Assembly (NCBI RefSeq): GCF_005233845.1
Contig: NZ_SZQL01000006.1
Span: 124,001-188,000, forward strand
Source: Ilyomonas limi
GTDB taxonomy: Bacteria > Bacteroidota > Bacteroidia > Chitinophagales > Chitinophagaceae
Direction: 5' to 3'
DNA: 64,000 bases
Shown piece by piece: positions 18,597 through 27,696 of this stretch. A program made the translations under genes and the position numbers. Below the pieces are notes generated by a model. That model was not told the DNA's origin. It saw only the letters and a program-made list of their open reading frames with translations, and searched no databases. Numbering within the stretch: the first letter of the stretch is position 1; each line of letters opens with the position of its first letter.

Positions 18597-19820
18597 ATGA
18601 GATGCAGATTTTGTTCGAAAACAATTCATAATATATTTATAGACCTTGGCAGTACTGCTGTTTCCAATGCTTTCTTAACCAAAGAAAACCTGAATGATAG
18701 AGAATGTTTGTATCCTTTAAAGGTGTTGGTATGTGATAACTGTTTTTTAGTACAGGTGGATGAATATCAAAAAAGAGAAGAAATTTTTTCACCGGATTAT
18801 GTCTATTTCTCTTCTGTGTCAGAGTATTGGCTGGCACATTCAAAGAAATATGTAGAAAAAATCACCCCACGTTTTAATCTAAACACTAATTCTTTAGTAG
18901 TTGAAATAGCATCAAATGATGGTTACTTACTGCAATACTTTCAGGAGAAAAATATTCCTGTGTTAGGTATAGAACCCACAGCCAGCACTGCGCAGATTGC
19001 TATAAACAAAGGCATTGATACAATTATTGAATTTTTTGATGAAAACTTAGCCCTAAAATTATCTGAATTAAGAAAGGCTGATCTAATACTTGGTAACAAT
19101 GTATTGGCACATGTGCCCGATTTAAATTCCTTTGTAAGAGGATTGAAAATTCTGTTGAAGCCTGTAGGTGTTATGACGTTTGAGTTTCCACATTTAATGA
19201 AACTGATTGAAAAGACAGAATTTGATACTATTTATCATGAGCATTTTTCTTATTTCTCATTTTACTTCATAAACAAGCTTTTCGATTTTCATGGCTTTAA
19301 AATATTCGATGTAGAGCAGTTAGAAACACATGGTGGTTCACTAAGGATATATGTAAAGCATAGAGAGAATGAGAACGAACCAGTATTGGAAAGTGTTCAG
19401 CAATTATTGGATACAGAACTTACAGCCGGTGTAAATAAGATAAGCAGCTACAAAGGATTTAATGAACGGGCAAATAATGCTAAATACAAATTTCTTTCAT
19501 ACATTATAGGAGAGCGCATGAAAGGTAAAAAAATTATTGCTTTTGGCGCTGCTGCAAAGGGGAATACGTTTCTCAATTACTGTGGTATTAAGCCTGATAT
19601 TATCGAATGTGTTGTAGATGATACTCCCTCTAAACAAGGTAAGTTTTTGCCTCAAAGCCATATACCAGTTGTTTCACGAGACTATTTTGTTGATAACAAA
19701 CCTGATATTATCATCATTCTTCCTTGGAATTTTAAAAAGGAAATTATTGAAAAACTCGCATTTACTAAAAGTTGGGGTACTCAGTTAGTTACATATATTC
19801 CTGATATTGAAATTAATTAA
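18597..19820 (+). CDS. Sugar C-methyltransferase (zinc-binding N-domain, SAM domain, C-terminal domain)
   Basis: A 407-residue three-domain enzyme of the TylC3/NovU type that C-methylates nucleotide deoxysugars at C-3. The zinc-binding N-domain has Cys3, Cys6, Cys46 and Cys49 (CRFC ... CDNC). The SAM domain has motif I VVEIASNDGYLLQYF (from residue 101), then GIEPTAS and ILGNNVLAHVPDLNSF. FEFPHLMKLI and TIYHEHFSYFS are the conserved active-site blocks. The C-terminal domain carries IIAFGAAAKGNTFLNYCGI and DDTPSKQGKFLPQSHIPV. The enzyme implies a branched deoxysugar, but no dehydratase or aminotransferase for such a sugar is in this window. Confidence 0.88.
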   Translation: MRCRFCSKTIHNIFIDLGSTAVSNAFLTKENLNDRECLYPLKVLVCDNCFLVQVDEYQKREEIFSPDYVYFSSVSEYWLAHSKKYVEKITPRFNLNTNSLVVEIASNDGYLLQYFQEKNIPVLGIEPTASTAQIAINKGIDTIIEFFDENLALKLSELRKADLILGNNVLAHVPDLNSFVRGLKILLKPVGVMTFEFPHLMKLIEKTEFDTIYHEHFSYFSFYFINKLFDFHGFKIFDVEQLETHGGSLRIYVKHRENENEPVLESVQQLLDTELTAGVNKISSYKGFNERANNAKYKFLSYIIGERMKGKKIIAFGAAAKGNTFLNYCGIKPDIIECVVDDTPSKQGKFLPQSHIPVVSRDYFVDNKPDIIIILPWNFKKEIIEKLAFTKSWGTQLVTYIPDIEIN

Positions 19821-19904
19821 GCGTGTTATACAAGTTGTTACTCTAATACATACTTTAGCTACTAATATTCAGCTTCATCCCACTAATCTCAACAATCGTT
19901 CACT

Positions 19905-20834
19905 TTGCTAATTTCCATTTGCATACCGGCATACAAACGAACAGCTTACTTAAAACGGCTGCTCCATTCGATTGCCATACAAACCTTCAAAGATCTTGAA
20001 GTAATTGTATCGGACGATAGCCCGGATAATAGCGTGCAGATTGTATGCGAGGAATATCAAGGTAAATTCAAATTATTATACTATAAAAACGAAGTTGCCT
20101 TGGGCACGCCGGCGAACTGGAACTTTGGCATCTCCAAAGCAAGTGGCGAGTGGATAAAACTCATGCACGATGATGATTGGTTTGCAAACGAAAATGCACT
20201 GGCTATGTTTGCAGAACATACCAATAAGAGCAAGCTTATTTTTTCTGCTTACACCAACCATTACGAAAATGGCACTATTCAAGAAGTGTACTTGCGGCAT
20301 TTTTGGAGCAAAAAAATAACCAAAGAGCCTGCAATATTAATCGCTGAAAATGTGATTGGACCGCCAAGTGTAACCCTCATTCACAGCAGTATAAAAGAAC
20401 AATATGATGAACGCCTACCGTGGCGGGTGGATATAGAATTTTATTACCGTATTTTGAAACAAACCGGCAGTTATTACTATATCAATCAGCCGTTAGTTAA
20501 TGTTGGCATCAGCGAGTCGCAGGTTACACAGTCCTGTCTTTACAAGCCCGAAGTGGAACTGCCTGAGGGTTATATTTTATTGCAAAAGCAAGGGATACAA
20601 CCATTATTACGCCATATTTTGGTGTATGATGCCTGGTGGCGTTTGCTGCGAAACATGAATATTACTACGCAAAAACAATTGGAACAATATGGAAATAAAA
20701 ATTGGCCGGCAGTTATCATTAATATGGTAAATGATCTAGACAAGGTACCACGGACTTTGCTCAACATAGGTGCTTTTTCCAAAATACTGATGACAATTTC
20801 TTATCTTAAAAATAAAAAATTGGTTGAGTTTTAA
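19905..20834 (+). CDS. Family 2 glycosyltransferase
   Basis: A 309-residue GT-A enzyme. SICIPAYKRTAYLKRLLHSI, VIVSDDSPDNS with Asp37-Asp38, GTPANWNFGISKASGEWIKL and the DXD region HDDDW (88-92) are canonical GT2 features. The start is a TTG at 19905; the conserved first strand begins two codons later and no ATG is available upstream, so TTG is very likely genuine. It closes the plus-strand glycan block, 84 bases after the C-methyltransferase. The C-terminus (LKNKKLVEF) has no membrane segment. Confidence 0.87.
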   Translation: MLISICIPAYKRTAYLKRLLHSIAIQTFKDLEVIVSDDSPDNSVQIVCEEYQGKFKLLYYKNEVALGTPANWNFGISKASGEWIKLMHDDDWFANENALAMFAEHTNKSKLIFSAYTNHYENGTIQEVYLRHFWSKKITKEPAILIAENVIGPPSVTLIHSSIKEQYDERLPWRVDIEFYYRILKQTGSYYYINQPLVNVGISESQVTQSCLYKPEVELPEGYILLQKQGIQPLLRHILVYDAWWRLLRNMNITTQKQLEQYGNKNWPAVIINMVNDLDKVPRTLLNIGAFSKILMTISYLKNKKLVEF

Positions 20835-20970
20835 ATAGAAGGCCGCTAATTTTATAATTGCAGATAATTGGAATTTATAGTAACTATAAACTTATATTGT
20901 ATAAAAAAGATATTAAAGTTTTGCTCATATAATTTTTTTCCATTTTCTTTGTAACGCCAAAACAGTTAAC

Positions 20971-21894
20971 ATGCATAAAGGATTTGTTTTTAGCTTTCTC
21001 ATGCTCTTAGGTATTCTCACTTTATTAAGTTGTCAAAAATACGAAAACAATAATGTACCTATTGCAGACGCAGGAACACCCGTAACCATACAGTTGCCAG
21101 AAGATTCCACAATATTGCAAGGTTCTGGTTCGGATAAAGATGGATCAATTGTAGGTTATAGTTGGAGTGAATTATCCGGACCTAATGCTGCTTTAATTCT
21201 TACTGATGGTGCTGCAACTACAACAGTTAAACGTCTTTCAACAGGTACTTATGTGTTTCAATTAATGGTAGTTGATAATGAAGGTGCTACCGGTATTGAT
21301 ACTGTATCTGTAAACGTATTACCCCCCAAAATAAAAATTGTGACACTGTTAAATAGCACGAAGAGTGGTAATGAGATGTATCTGTCGGGTAATGACTTTG
21401 ATAATTATAGCGATCCTACCTCACCGGAACTGGACGCCTTTGCCTGGACAAGAAACGGTTTGCCGGATTATGGCAGGTCGCTGTTTAAATTTGATTTATC
21501 ACAATTGCCTGCTAATGCGACTATTACTGCTGCTAAATTGACGCTCTATAGCAATCCTGCACCATTGAATGGAAATCTAATAGATGCTAATTCTGGTTCA
21601 AGTAATGCTATGTTTATACAACGGGTGGTTAGCAACTGGAGTACAAGTACCTCCTGGCAAACACAGCCTGCGACTGATTCCAATGACGAGATATTAATAC
21701 CTCAGACCAATACATCTATGCTTGACTTAACAGATATAGATGTAACAGATATGGTGCAGAAAATGAAAACTTCGGGCAACTATGGTTTTATGATTCGCTT
21801 ACAAAACGAAATAATGTACAATAGCAGAATATTTTGCTCTAGTAAATATACTGATGTATCAAAACATCCAAAATTGGAAATTACTTATTATTAA
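20971..21894 (+). CDS. Lipoprotein with PKD/REJ-like domain and DNRLRE domain
   Basis: A 307-residue secreted lipoprotein: signal MHKGFVFSFLMLLGILTLLSC with lipidated Cys21. Residues about 28-115 form a PKD-like domain (ADAGTPVTIQLPEDSTILQG, DKDGSIVGYSWSELSGP, STGTYVFQLMVVDNEGATG). Residues about 155-307 form a DNRLRE domain: GRSLFKFDLSQLPANATI, AKLTLYSN, the WSTSTSWQTQP motif, DVTDMVQKM, NYGFMIRL and closing PKLEITYY. DNRLRE domains are surface, adhesin-like modules of uncertain ligand. It converges on the minus-strand glycan operon through a perfect hairpin, and a paralogue stands at the operon's other end (27697-28440). Confidence 0.8.
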   Translation: MHKGFVFSFLMLLGILTLLSCQKYENNNVPIADAGTPVTIQLPEDSTILQGSGSDKDGSIVGYSWSELSGPNAALILTDGAATTTVKRLSTGTYVFQLMVVDNEGATGIDTVSVNVLPPKIKIVTLLNSTKSGNEMYLSGNDFDNYSDPTSPELDAFAWTRNGLPDYGRSLFKFDLSQLPANATITAAKLTLYSNPAPLNGNLIDANSGSSNAMFIQRVVSNWSTSTSWQTQPATDSNDEILIPQTNTSMLDLTDIDVTDMVQKMKTSGNYGFMIRLQNEIMYNSRIFCSSKYTDVSKHPKLEITYY

Positions 21895-21906
21895 GTTTTA
21901 TCCTTA

Positions 21907-21952
21907 TAATAACAACAAATGCTGCCAACATTGGCAGCATTTGTTGTTATTA
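21907..21952. terminator. Bidirectional terminator: long perfect hairpin
   Basis: A 22-base perfect inverted repeat, arms 21907-21928 and 21931-21952, with core AATGCTGCCAA / TTGGCAGCATT. The two-base spacer means a physical loop of 4 or more bases. AT-rich outer stems give U-tracts in both directions, between convergent genes ending at 21894 and 21962. Confidence 0.8.
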
Positions 21953-21961
21953 CTTCATCTA

Positions 21962-23140
21962 TTAGCAGAACCTTAGAACTTCCATGTATTCTCTACAAAA
22001 ATTTCTATAATCAAACCTTTGTTTTGCTATTTCCCTGCTCCTTGCACCTAACACCCTTTTTAAATCCGGGTTTTCTACCAGTCGATTAATATAATTAACA
22101 CCTTCCTGCACTATCTCCTCTTCATCTTTTGAACTTATTAAAAAACCATTTTGCTCATGAAAAATGTAATCGGGTATGCCATTTACATTAGTTGAAATAA
22201 TGACTTTTCCATATGCCATCATTTCCATTATAACAACAGGTAAACCTTCAAAGGCAGAGGTGAGTATCAGTACATCCGACTCTTCGTAAATAAGACGTAA
22301 AAGTGCATCATCCTTTACATTACCATAAAACTTACAATATGGATATTTATCAACGTCAATTACCCTTTCTACATCACCAACAAAACTGAATAAAACCGGT
22401 GCCTGTTGCAGATGAAGTTGTTCGGCAATAGCAGCTATCAAATAAACTCTCTTTTGCGGTGAGCCTCTACCAATAAATACTACCTGCAACCGATTGTTTT
22501 CAATTGTCTTATATGCAGGTATCTCAATCGCGTTTTCAATAAATGTAAGTTTCTTAAAATAGCTGCTATTCAATTTATTTTTTTTATATTGAAGTTCTAC
22601 ATCTTTTTTCAGCCTTTCGGTACTAAAAACACGAACATCTATTTTATCAATAAAGCCAATAGAGTACTCCAGCCATGTAGCTAAATGACATACCTCTACA
22701 CACCAGGCACTTTTTTTTAAATGTGGTATAATCTTGTAAAAGAATATAACTTCTCCACCAAGTACAACAGGATTTTCTACCGCATTAATCCATGATGCTA
22801 TTACACCTCGGTAAAAAAAATTGACAAAGTGATATAACTTATTATCTATTTTCCTATGCAAGTCTATAATTGGAACGCCCGTTTGTTTAAACCTTTCTTT
22901 AAATAGGTTGTTATTAGGTTTTTTCGAAAAGAAAATAATTGGAGAATAGGTTTTCAAGCAATTAGTTATGTCAATATTCACCTTTGGTGAACCGCCAATG
23001 TCTCCGTTAGGAAAAAATAAAAAGACTTTGTGTTGTGTTTTTAATTTGAAAATCTTGCCATACAACTTACCGGCTATCACAAAAGGCATCATCAATACAT
23101 ATTCTAATGCCAGCTTTCTTTTCATTGATTTATAACGCAT
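21962..23140 (-). CDS. GT4 family glycosyltransferase
   Basis: A 392-residue GT-B glycosyltransferase. The C-terminal lobe has VVFIGRGSPQKRVYLI (sugar-nucleotide lobe start), SFVGDVER, and the GT4 donor-site signature SAFEGLPVVIMEMMAYGKVII with the E-x7-E pair, followed by NVNGIPDYI. The N-terminal lobe has the glycine-rich loop GDIGGSPKVNID. Last gene of the minus-strand operon. Its ATG at 23140 overlaps the epimerase end by 11 bases, suggesting translational coupling; an alternative ATG at 23125 would leave no overlap. Confidence 0.85.
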   Translation of the reverse strand: MRYKSMKRKLALEYVLMMPFVIAGKLYGKIFKLKTQHKVFLFFPNGDIGGSPKVNIDITNCLKTYSPIIFFSKKPNNNLFKERFKQTGVPIIDLHRKIDNKLYHFVNFFYRGVIASWINAVENPVVLGGEVIFFYKIIPHLKKSAWCVEVCHLATWLEYSIGFIDKIDVRVFSTERLKKDVELQYKKNKLNSSYFKKLTFIENAIEIPAYKTIENNRLQVVFIGRGSPQKRVYLIAAIAEQLHLQQAPVLFSFVGDVERVIDVDKYPYCKFYGNVKDDALLRLIYEESDVLILTSAFEGLPVVIMEMMAYGKVIISTNVNGIPDYIFHEQNGFLISSKDEEEIVQEGVNYINRLVENPDLKRVLGARSREIAKQRFDYRNFCREYMEVLRFC

Positions 23141-23828
23141 TCCTTGGAAAATATTTTTCGAGTAATTGCCAAAGATAATTTTTGGTAAATGAAATAGATA
23201 ATTGTTTATAGATGGGTATTATTGCAGATACATCAATTTCGGGGATAGATCTTTTGTCTGTTAACGTGTATGTGGCTTTGGTATGTAGGTATTGTTCTAA
23301 TGTTTTTACAATAAAAAGAACGGAATAGTTGTGAGGATTAGCAACGTTTACAATGCTGTTTTCAAAAAGCTTGTTTCGTAAAATATGATTGCATACGCTA
23401 TGCATATCATCTATGTCAATTAAATTCCGCTCAGCATTAACCCATATATCAAATGGAGTGTTTGTTTTAATATGATCTATAAAAAAATTAAAAAAAGTAT
23501 GATGGTTGGTAGTAAAACCTATTGGATTGGAGACTCGAAAAATGATGAAACCACCGCTGTGTGCTGCCACTAATTTTTCCATGTGCAGCTTGTGTTTTAC
23601 ATACAGGGACTTGCCTAAATAATTATCGTAAATGCTGCAGGTACTAAAATATACAATTTTCTTATCTGCATTATTTATCGAAACTTCCTGCAGCAAATTT
23701 ACTTCCCGCTGAAACGCGTGTTCTTCTTTGGTAGAAGAATTAGATACTCCTGCTGCATAAATCAGATATTGTTTATCATCAATATAATTTTTGAAACGTT
23801 TACCAATAAGTCCTGAGCCTACAACCAT
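23130..23828 (-). CDS. NAD(P)-dependent extended SDR, nucleotide-sugar epimerase/reductase-like
   Basis: A 232-residue Rossmann protein shorter than typical extended SDRs (300-340). The dinucleotide loop is GSGLIGKR (residues 4-11), AAGVSN is the strand-4 motif, and the catalytic set is STCSIYD with Tyr76-x3-Lys80 (YVKHK). It resembles RmlD-like or epimerase/reductase proteins of glycan clusters that act on a nucleotide-linked sugar; the product is unknown. The C-terminal substrate domain looks reduced. It is 59 bases from the upstream GT4 and overlaps the downstream GT4. Confidence 0.75.
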   Translation of the reverse strand: MVVGSGLIGKRFKNYIDDKQYLIYAAGVSNSSTKEEHAFQREVNLLQEVSINNADKKIVYFSTCSIYDNYLGKSLYVKHKLHMEKLVAAHSGGFIIFRVSNPIGFTTNHHTFFNFFIDHIKTNTPFDIWVNAERNLIDIDDMHSVCNHILRNKLFENSIVNVANPHNYSVLFIVKTLEQYLHTKATYTLTDKRSIPEIDVSAIIPIYKQLSISFTKNYLWQLLEKYFPRNAL

Positions 23829-23887
23829 AAAACGCTATTTATGCTGCGAATGATTAATAATGAAGAAATAATAAAGATATATGCTGG

Positions 23888-25024
23888 TTAGATGAGGCTT
23901 TCGATTGCTTTTGCCGCACGTTTAGCAATATTACCCCAGTAAAAATGCTCAAAAAAGAGTTCACTTGTTGGCACGTCAGTATCAACTTGTACTATAGCCC
24001 GTGCAAATTCTACCCAATCATAATTTTCCACAATTTTCATTTTATTTACTGCACAATCAGGTGGTATCCCAACGGCACCGCTTACTGTACTCACCACACT
24101 ATTGCCATACGCCAACGCTTCTACCAACTTTGTTTTTATACCTCCGCCTTCAATCACCGGATTGATAAAAATATCTGCCGCTAAAAAATATAGGCTTATA
24201 TCAGATACGAAGCCCGCAAATATTATGTTTCTATCCTTCCATGCTATCAAATCACCATAATGTGCAGGCAAATCTTTACCACAAATAATTACTTTGTAAA
24301 TAAAATTATTTGCTTTCTCCAATTGTGGGTTGATGTAGGTAAGAATTGCTTTTACAGCATTTAGATTGGGTTTATAATTCAATGCTCCATTAAATAAGAT
24401 TATTATTTCATTAGCTGCAATATGATGCAACGCATTAATTGTTTGTCTTGCACGTTTTCTTGCTGTCAGAGAAGGGGCACTCGGTATTTCAATTCCGTAC
24501 GTAATAGTAAAGCTTTTTTGAGGTTGTAGATGGAAGTGCGTTTCCGCATATTGCTTGTCTTCGTTCGTTATAAAAAAACTGATATTTGCTTGCCGGTGGA
24601 CATATCCTTCGTATTGAAGCAATAAACGCCACCACCATTTGCCTGCACTCTTAAAACGTAACCCTTCAATATTATGAGAATGGATAATCAATTGTATGTT
24701 AGTAAATTTCTTTAACAGGATACCCAACCACCCCATATATGGATGCTCAACAATAACATGTGAAATTTTATGGGTTACAACTATCCTCCGTAAAATAAAA
24801 AAGTAGAATGGATTGATGTACCGCAGTTTGCTGTTATTAAATACTTTCAACAGCTTATAATCTTTAGCCGATTGCTCATCATTATTTCTTGTAGAAGCTA
24901 CTATTATATTTTCCTCAGTACCTAAATATTTATAAAACAAATCAATATTCTTATGCCCACCTGTATAAGCAGGGAGAAAAGTATAAGGAGCAATACCTAA
25001 AATATTAATTGTTTTATTATGCAA
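23888..25024 (-). CDS. GT4 family glycosyltransferase
   Basis: A 378-residue GT-B enzyme. N-lobe: INILGIAPYTFLPAYTGGHKNI (glycine-rich acceptor loop) and VIVEHPYMGWLGILLKKF; linker IIHSHNIEGLRFK. C-lobe: IILFNGALNYKPNLNAV, KVIICGKDLP, IIFAGFVSDISLYF and the donor site INPVIEGGGIKTKLVEALAYGNSVVST with the conserved Glu residues. GGG before I-K-T-K is the usual form in Bacteroidota GT4 enzymes. Second gene of the operon, 27 bases behind the YfhO gene. Confidence 0.87.
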   Translation of the reverse strand: MHNKTINILGIAPYTFLPAYTGGHKNIDLFYKYLGTEENIIVASTRNNDEQSAKDYKLLKVFNNSKLRYINPFYFFILRRIVVTHKISHVIVEHPYMGWLGILLKKFTNIQLIIHSHNIEGLRFKSAGKWWWRLLLQYEGYVHRQANISFFITNEDKQYAETHFHLQPQKSFTITYGIEIPSAPSLTARKRARQTINALHHIAANEIIILFNGALNYKPNLNAVKAILTYINPQLEKANNFIYKVIICGKDLPAHYGDLIAWKDRNIIFAGFVSDISLYFLAADIFINPVIEGGGIKTKLVEALAYGNSVVSTVSGAVGIPPDCAVNKMKIVENYDWVEFARAIVQVDTDVPTSELFFEHFYWGNIAKRAAKAIESLI

Positions 25025-25051
25025 ACGGGAGAATTAAAATGAATCTTAAGA

Positions 25052-27550
25052 TTAAGTAGTTGTTGTATTTTGTGTATGCTGATTTTTGCGCCACCAATAT
25101 AGTAAAGCAGCAATGATACATAACCACAATGCAATGCTTGCTATATAAACAAGCGTCTGACCAGTGTAATAAGAGGATGGTTCAAACTTAAACTCGATCG
25201 AGTGCTTTCCCGCCGGTATGCTTAAGCCTCTTAATGCATAATTCACTTTACAATAATCCACTTTTTTCCCGTCTATATATGCATTCCAGCCCGCTGGGTA
25301 ATATATCTCGCTAAATACTGCAAAGCGATTTGTGTTGCTTTGAGAAGTATATTTAATATCATCAGGATCGTAAGATAGCAACTGAATAGTGGCACTGCTA
25401 TCTGTTGCAGATGCATTATTAATCAAACTCTTAAAGCTATTTTCTACAATTGCAGTTTGAGCCGGATCGAAATTATCCAGCGCCTTCATTTCTTCTGCCG
25501 GTCCATTTACAAACTTTATATCACGTACAAACCAGCAGGCTCCCAGAGCACTAGCATTGCGCTGCACGGTAGCTTGTGCAGCTGCCTGTGCCTGATTTTG
25601 TTGTTGTGGCGGTATGATGAAATACTTTGTGTCTAACATGTTTAAAACATGCATGTTTCCTTTTGAAATCTGGTTTTCAATTAGGTCCTGATAAATACTG
25701 AGCTTCGCAGGGTGGTATCCGCCGATACACCTTAGATAATAAGCTGTAAGTGATTCCTGAAAGCGGTCCGGAGCGAGATTATACACCCGATAATGCGGAC
25801 TTGTATCCTTCATAATCTGTTGTTCGGCTATAGTAGGGCTAAAATTTACCTGATAATTATCCGGCTCTTCATAGTTGCTTGCATTTAAGTATTTGCTGTC
25901 AACAGCAAGCAAATCTCCGGTGTTTACAATAAGTAACAGGATTATTAAATAGACTGGTTTTACCAGCTTTCTTGCATATAAAAAAAGAGCGGCTAAGGTA
26001 ACCAGTGCAAAGATAAAAGCACGGGCAAGGTCTGCTCCAAACATTGCTTTTCTGTCGGCGAGCAAACCATTAAAAACGACAGTGGATATATCCTGATTAT
26101 TTCCTGTTATTTGTGAAAGCATTGATTTAATACTATCATCATTCGGGCTTAAGTAATCGTTACCAATATAAATCAGCAGTAAGACAGCAAATAATGCTCC
26201 CACTGCATATAATATCTTTTTAAAACTTTTCTGCAATTGCTCAGGAGTATCTATAATGAATATTTTTTGCAGACAAAGTACAGCCAATATAGGGAATAAT
26301 AGTTGAGGTATTACGAGTGCCATAGAAGGCGCACGAAATTTATTGTACAAAGGCAGATACTTAAAAAGCAGTTCGTTAAAGCTCAAAAAATAGCTACCCC
26401 ACGCCATGAATATAGAAAAAGCAGCAGCAGCCAATATCCACCATTTGTGCTCATTTTTTACTACTACCAACCCTATTACAAACAATACGCAAATAATAGC
26501 ACCAAGATAAACAGGTCCGGCTGGTCCTCCAATACCGCCCCAATATTTTGGTAAATACTGTACTAGCTGTACAGCATTTTCTTCTGGCACACCTCTGGCT
26601 GTTAAAGCGCTTACTATGTTGGAATTTTCATTCAGTCTCTCACCACCACTGCCGCCAAATGCATTTGGTAACATTAGGTTAGCAGCTTCTATTTTACCTA
26701 AGCTATAAGAAAATGCGTAATCTAAGTCCAAACCTGTTGTCTTTACATCTTTCAGTGTAGTACCAGTATTCTCAAGTGTTTTGCCGCCTCGTATTGTATA
26801 TTTGGAGTACTCTGCTGTAGTAAGTAAGGTGATTGCTGCATTACCAACCCCAATACCCCCACCTATAAGCGCAAGGCTCAAAGCAATAGCCATATGCTTC
26901 CACTGTGCACTTTGTACCCATTTTATAATGTATGCCAGCGTCATAAAGCCGGCAACAATAATAAAGTAATAATTTATTTGCGGATGGTTAGCACTTATCT
27001 CCATAGTTGCAAACAATGCAGTTAGGCACAAGCCAATTACATATCTCCTCTCATACAATAATATTAAACCGGCAAGAAGTGCTGGCATGTAAGCAATGGC
27101 CATCATTTTAGACTCGTGGCCTACCGAAATAATAACAGGATCGTAGGAACAATACGCAAAAGCAAGGCTGCCTAAAATACCAATAATATAGTTGGTGCCA
27201 AGCGTAACGCACAGTATATAAAAGCAAATACAAGCAAGAAAAAAATAACTAATTGGCTTGGGCAATCCTAATGTGAACACCTTGTTGAAATCAATTAAAA
27301 AACTTTTGCCATACAAATAAACCTGATAATTGGGCATGCCGCTAAAAAGATGTGTATTCCATAGTGGAAAATGCCCATGTTGTTCTTTATAATCAAAGGC
27401 GCTCTGGGCCATACCCCGCCAGTGCACAATATCTGTTTGTTCCAGTACTTGGCCTTGCAGCGCAGGCTTACAATATACCATTGCCACAACTAAAAAAATA
27501 ATTATTGCAATAAGGTGTGGCAAAAGTTTCTTCCAGGAGAAGTTTTTCAT
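25052..27550 (-). CDS. YfhO family polytopic membrane protein (GT-C-like glycosyltransferase)
   Basis: An 832-residue protein with about 12-13 transmembrane helices in the first 570 residues, then a large soluble extracytoplasmic domain and a last helix near 800 (YIASIALWLCIIAALLYWW). The conserved YfhO features are the first extracellular loop with QTDIVHWRGMAQSAFDY and FPLWNTHLFSGMPNYQ, then HESKMMAIAYMPALLAG. In Bacillus, YfhO has been linked to lipoteichoic acid glycosylation, so members are probably polyprenyl-phosphate-sugar-dependent glycosyltransferases acting outside the cell. First gene of the operon and directly behind a near-consensus promoter, so it could glycosylate surface material built by the downstream enzymes (inference). 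Confidence 0.88.
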   Translation of the reverse strand: MKNFSWKKLLPHLIAIIIFLVVAMVYCKPALQGQVLEQTDIVHWRGMAQSAFDYKEQHGHFPLWNTHLFSGMPNYQVYLYGKSFLIDFNKVFTLGLPKPISYFFLACICFYILCVTLGTNYIIGILGSLAFAYCSYDPVIISVGHESKMMAIAYMPALLAGLILLYERRYVIGLCLTALFATMEISANHPQINYYFIIVAGFMTLAYIIKWVQSAQWKHMAIALSLALIGGGIGVGNAAITLLTTAEYSKYTIRGGKTLENTGTTLKDVKTTGLDLDYAFSYSLGKIEAANLMLPNAFGGSGGERLNENSNIVSALTARGVPEENAVQLVQYLPKYWGGIGGPAGPVYLGAIICVLFVIGLVVVKNEHKWWILAAAAFSIFMAWGSYFLSFNELLFKYLPLYNKFRAPSMALVIPQLLFPILAVLCLQKIFIIDTPEQLQKSFKKILYAVGALFAVLLLIYIGNDYLSPNDDSIKSMLSQITGNNQDISTVVFNGLLADRKAMFGADLARAFIFALVTLAALFLYARKLVKPVYLIILLLIVNTGDLLAVDSKYLNASNYEEPDNYQVNFSPTIAEQQIMKDTSPHYRVYNLAPDRFQESLTAYYLRCIGGYHPAKLSIYQDLIENQISKGNMHVLNMLDTKYFIIPPQQQNQAQAAAQATVQRNASALGACWFVRDIKFVNGPAEEMKALDNFDPAQTAIVENSFKSLINNASATDSSATIQLLSYDPDDIKYTSQSNTNRFAVFSEIYYPAGWNAYIDGKKVDYCKVNYALRGLSIPAGKHSIEFKFEPSSYYTGQTLVYIASIALWLCIIAALLYWWRKNQHTQNTTTT

Positions 27551-27571
27551 TCATTCAGTTTATGATGACGG

Positions 27572-27602
27572 CAAACCTACATGAAGTGCAGTAATTGTCA
27601 AA
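27572..27602 (-). promoter_or_regulatory. Near-consensus Bacteroidota promoter of the YfhO-GT-SDR-GT operon
   Basis: On the minus strand TTTG (27602-27599), a 19-base spacer, then TAGGTTTG (27579-27572). This is an exact TTTG-N19-TAnnTTTG. The YfhO ATG follows 21 bases downstream, giving a short leader. Confidence 0.6.
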
Positions 27603-27696
27603 GCGCGATGAGATGGCTAAAAATATTTATAAAAAAATTATAAGTAAATACTAGAATATAATTTTAATACTATTATTTTGGTGCAAAATCAAAAAA

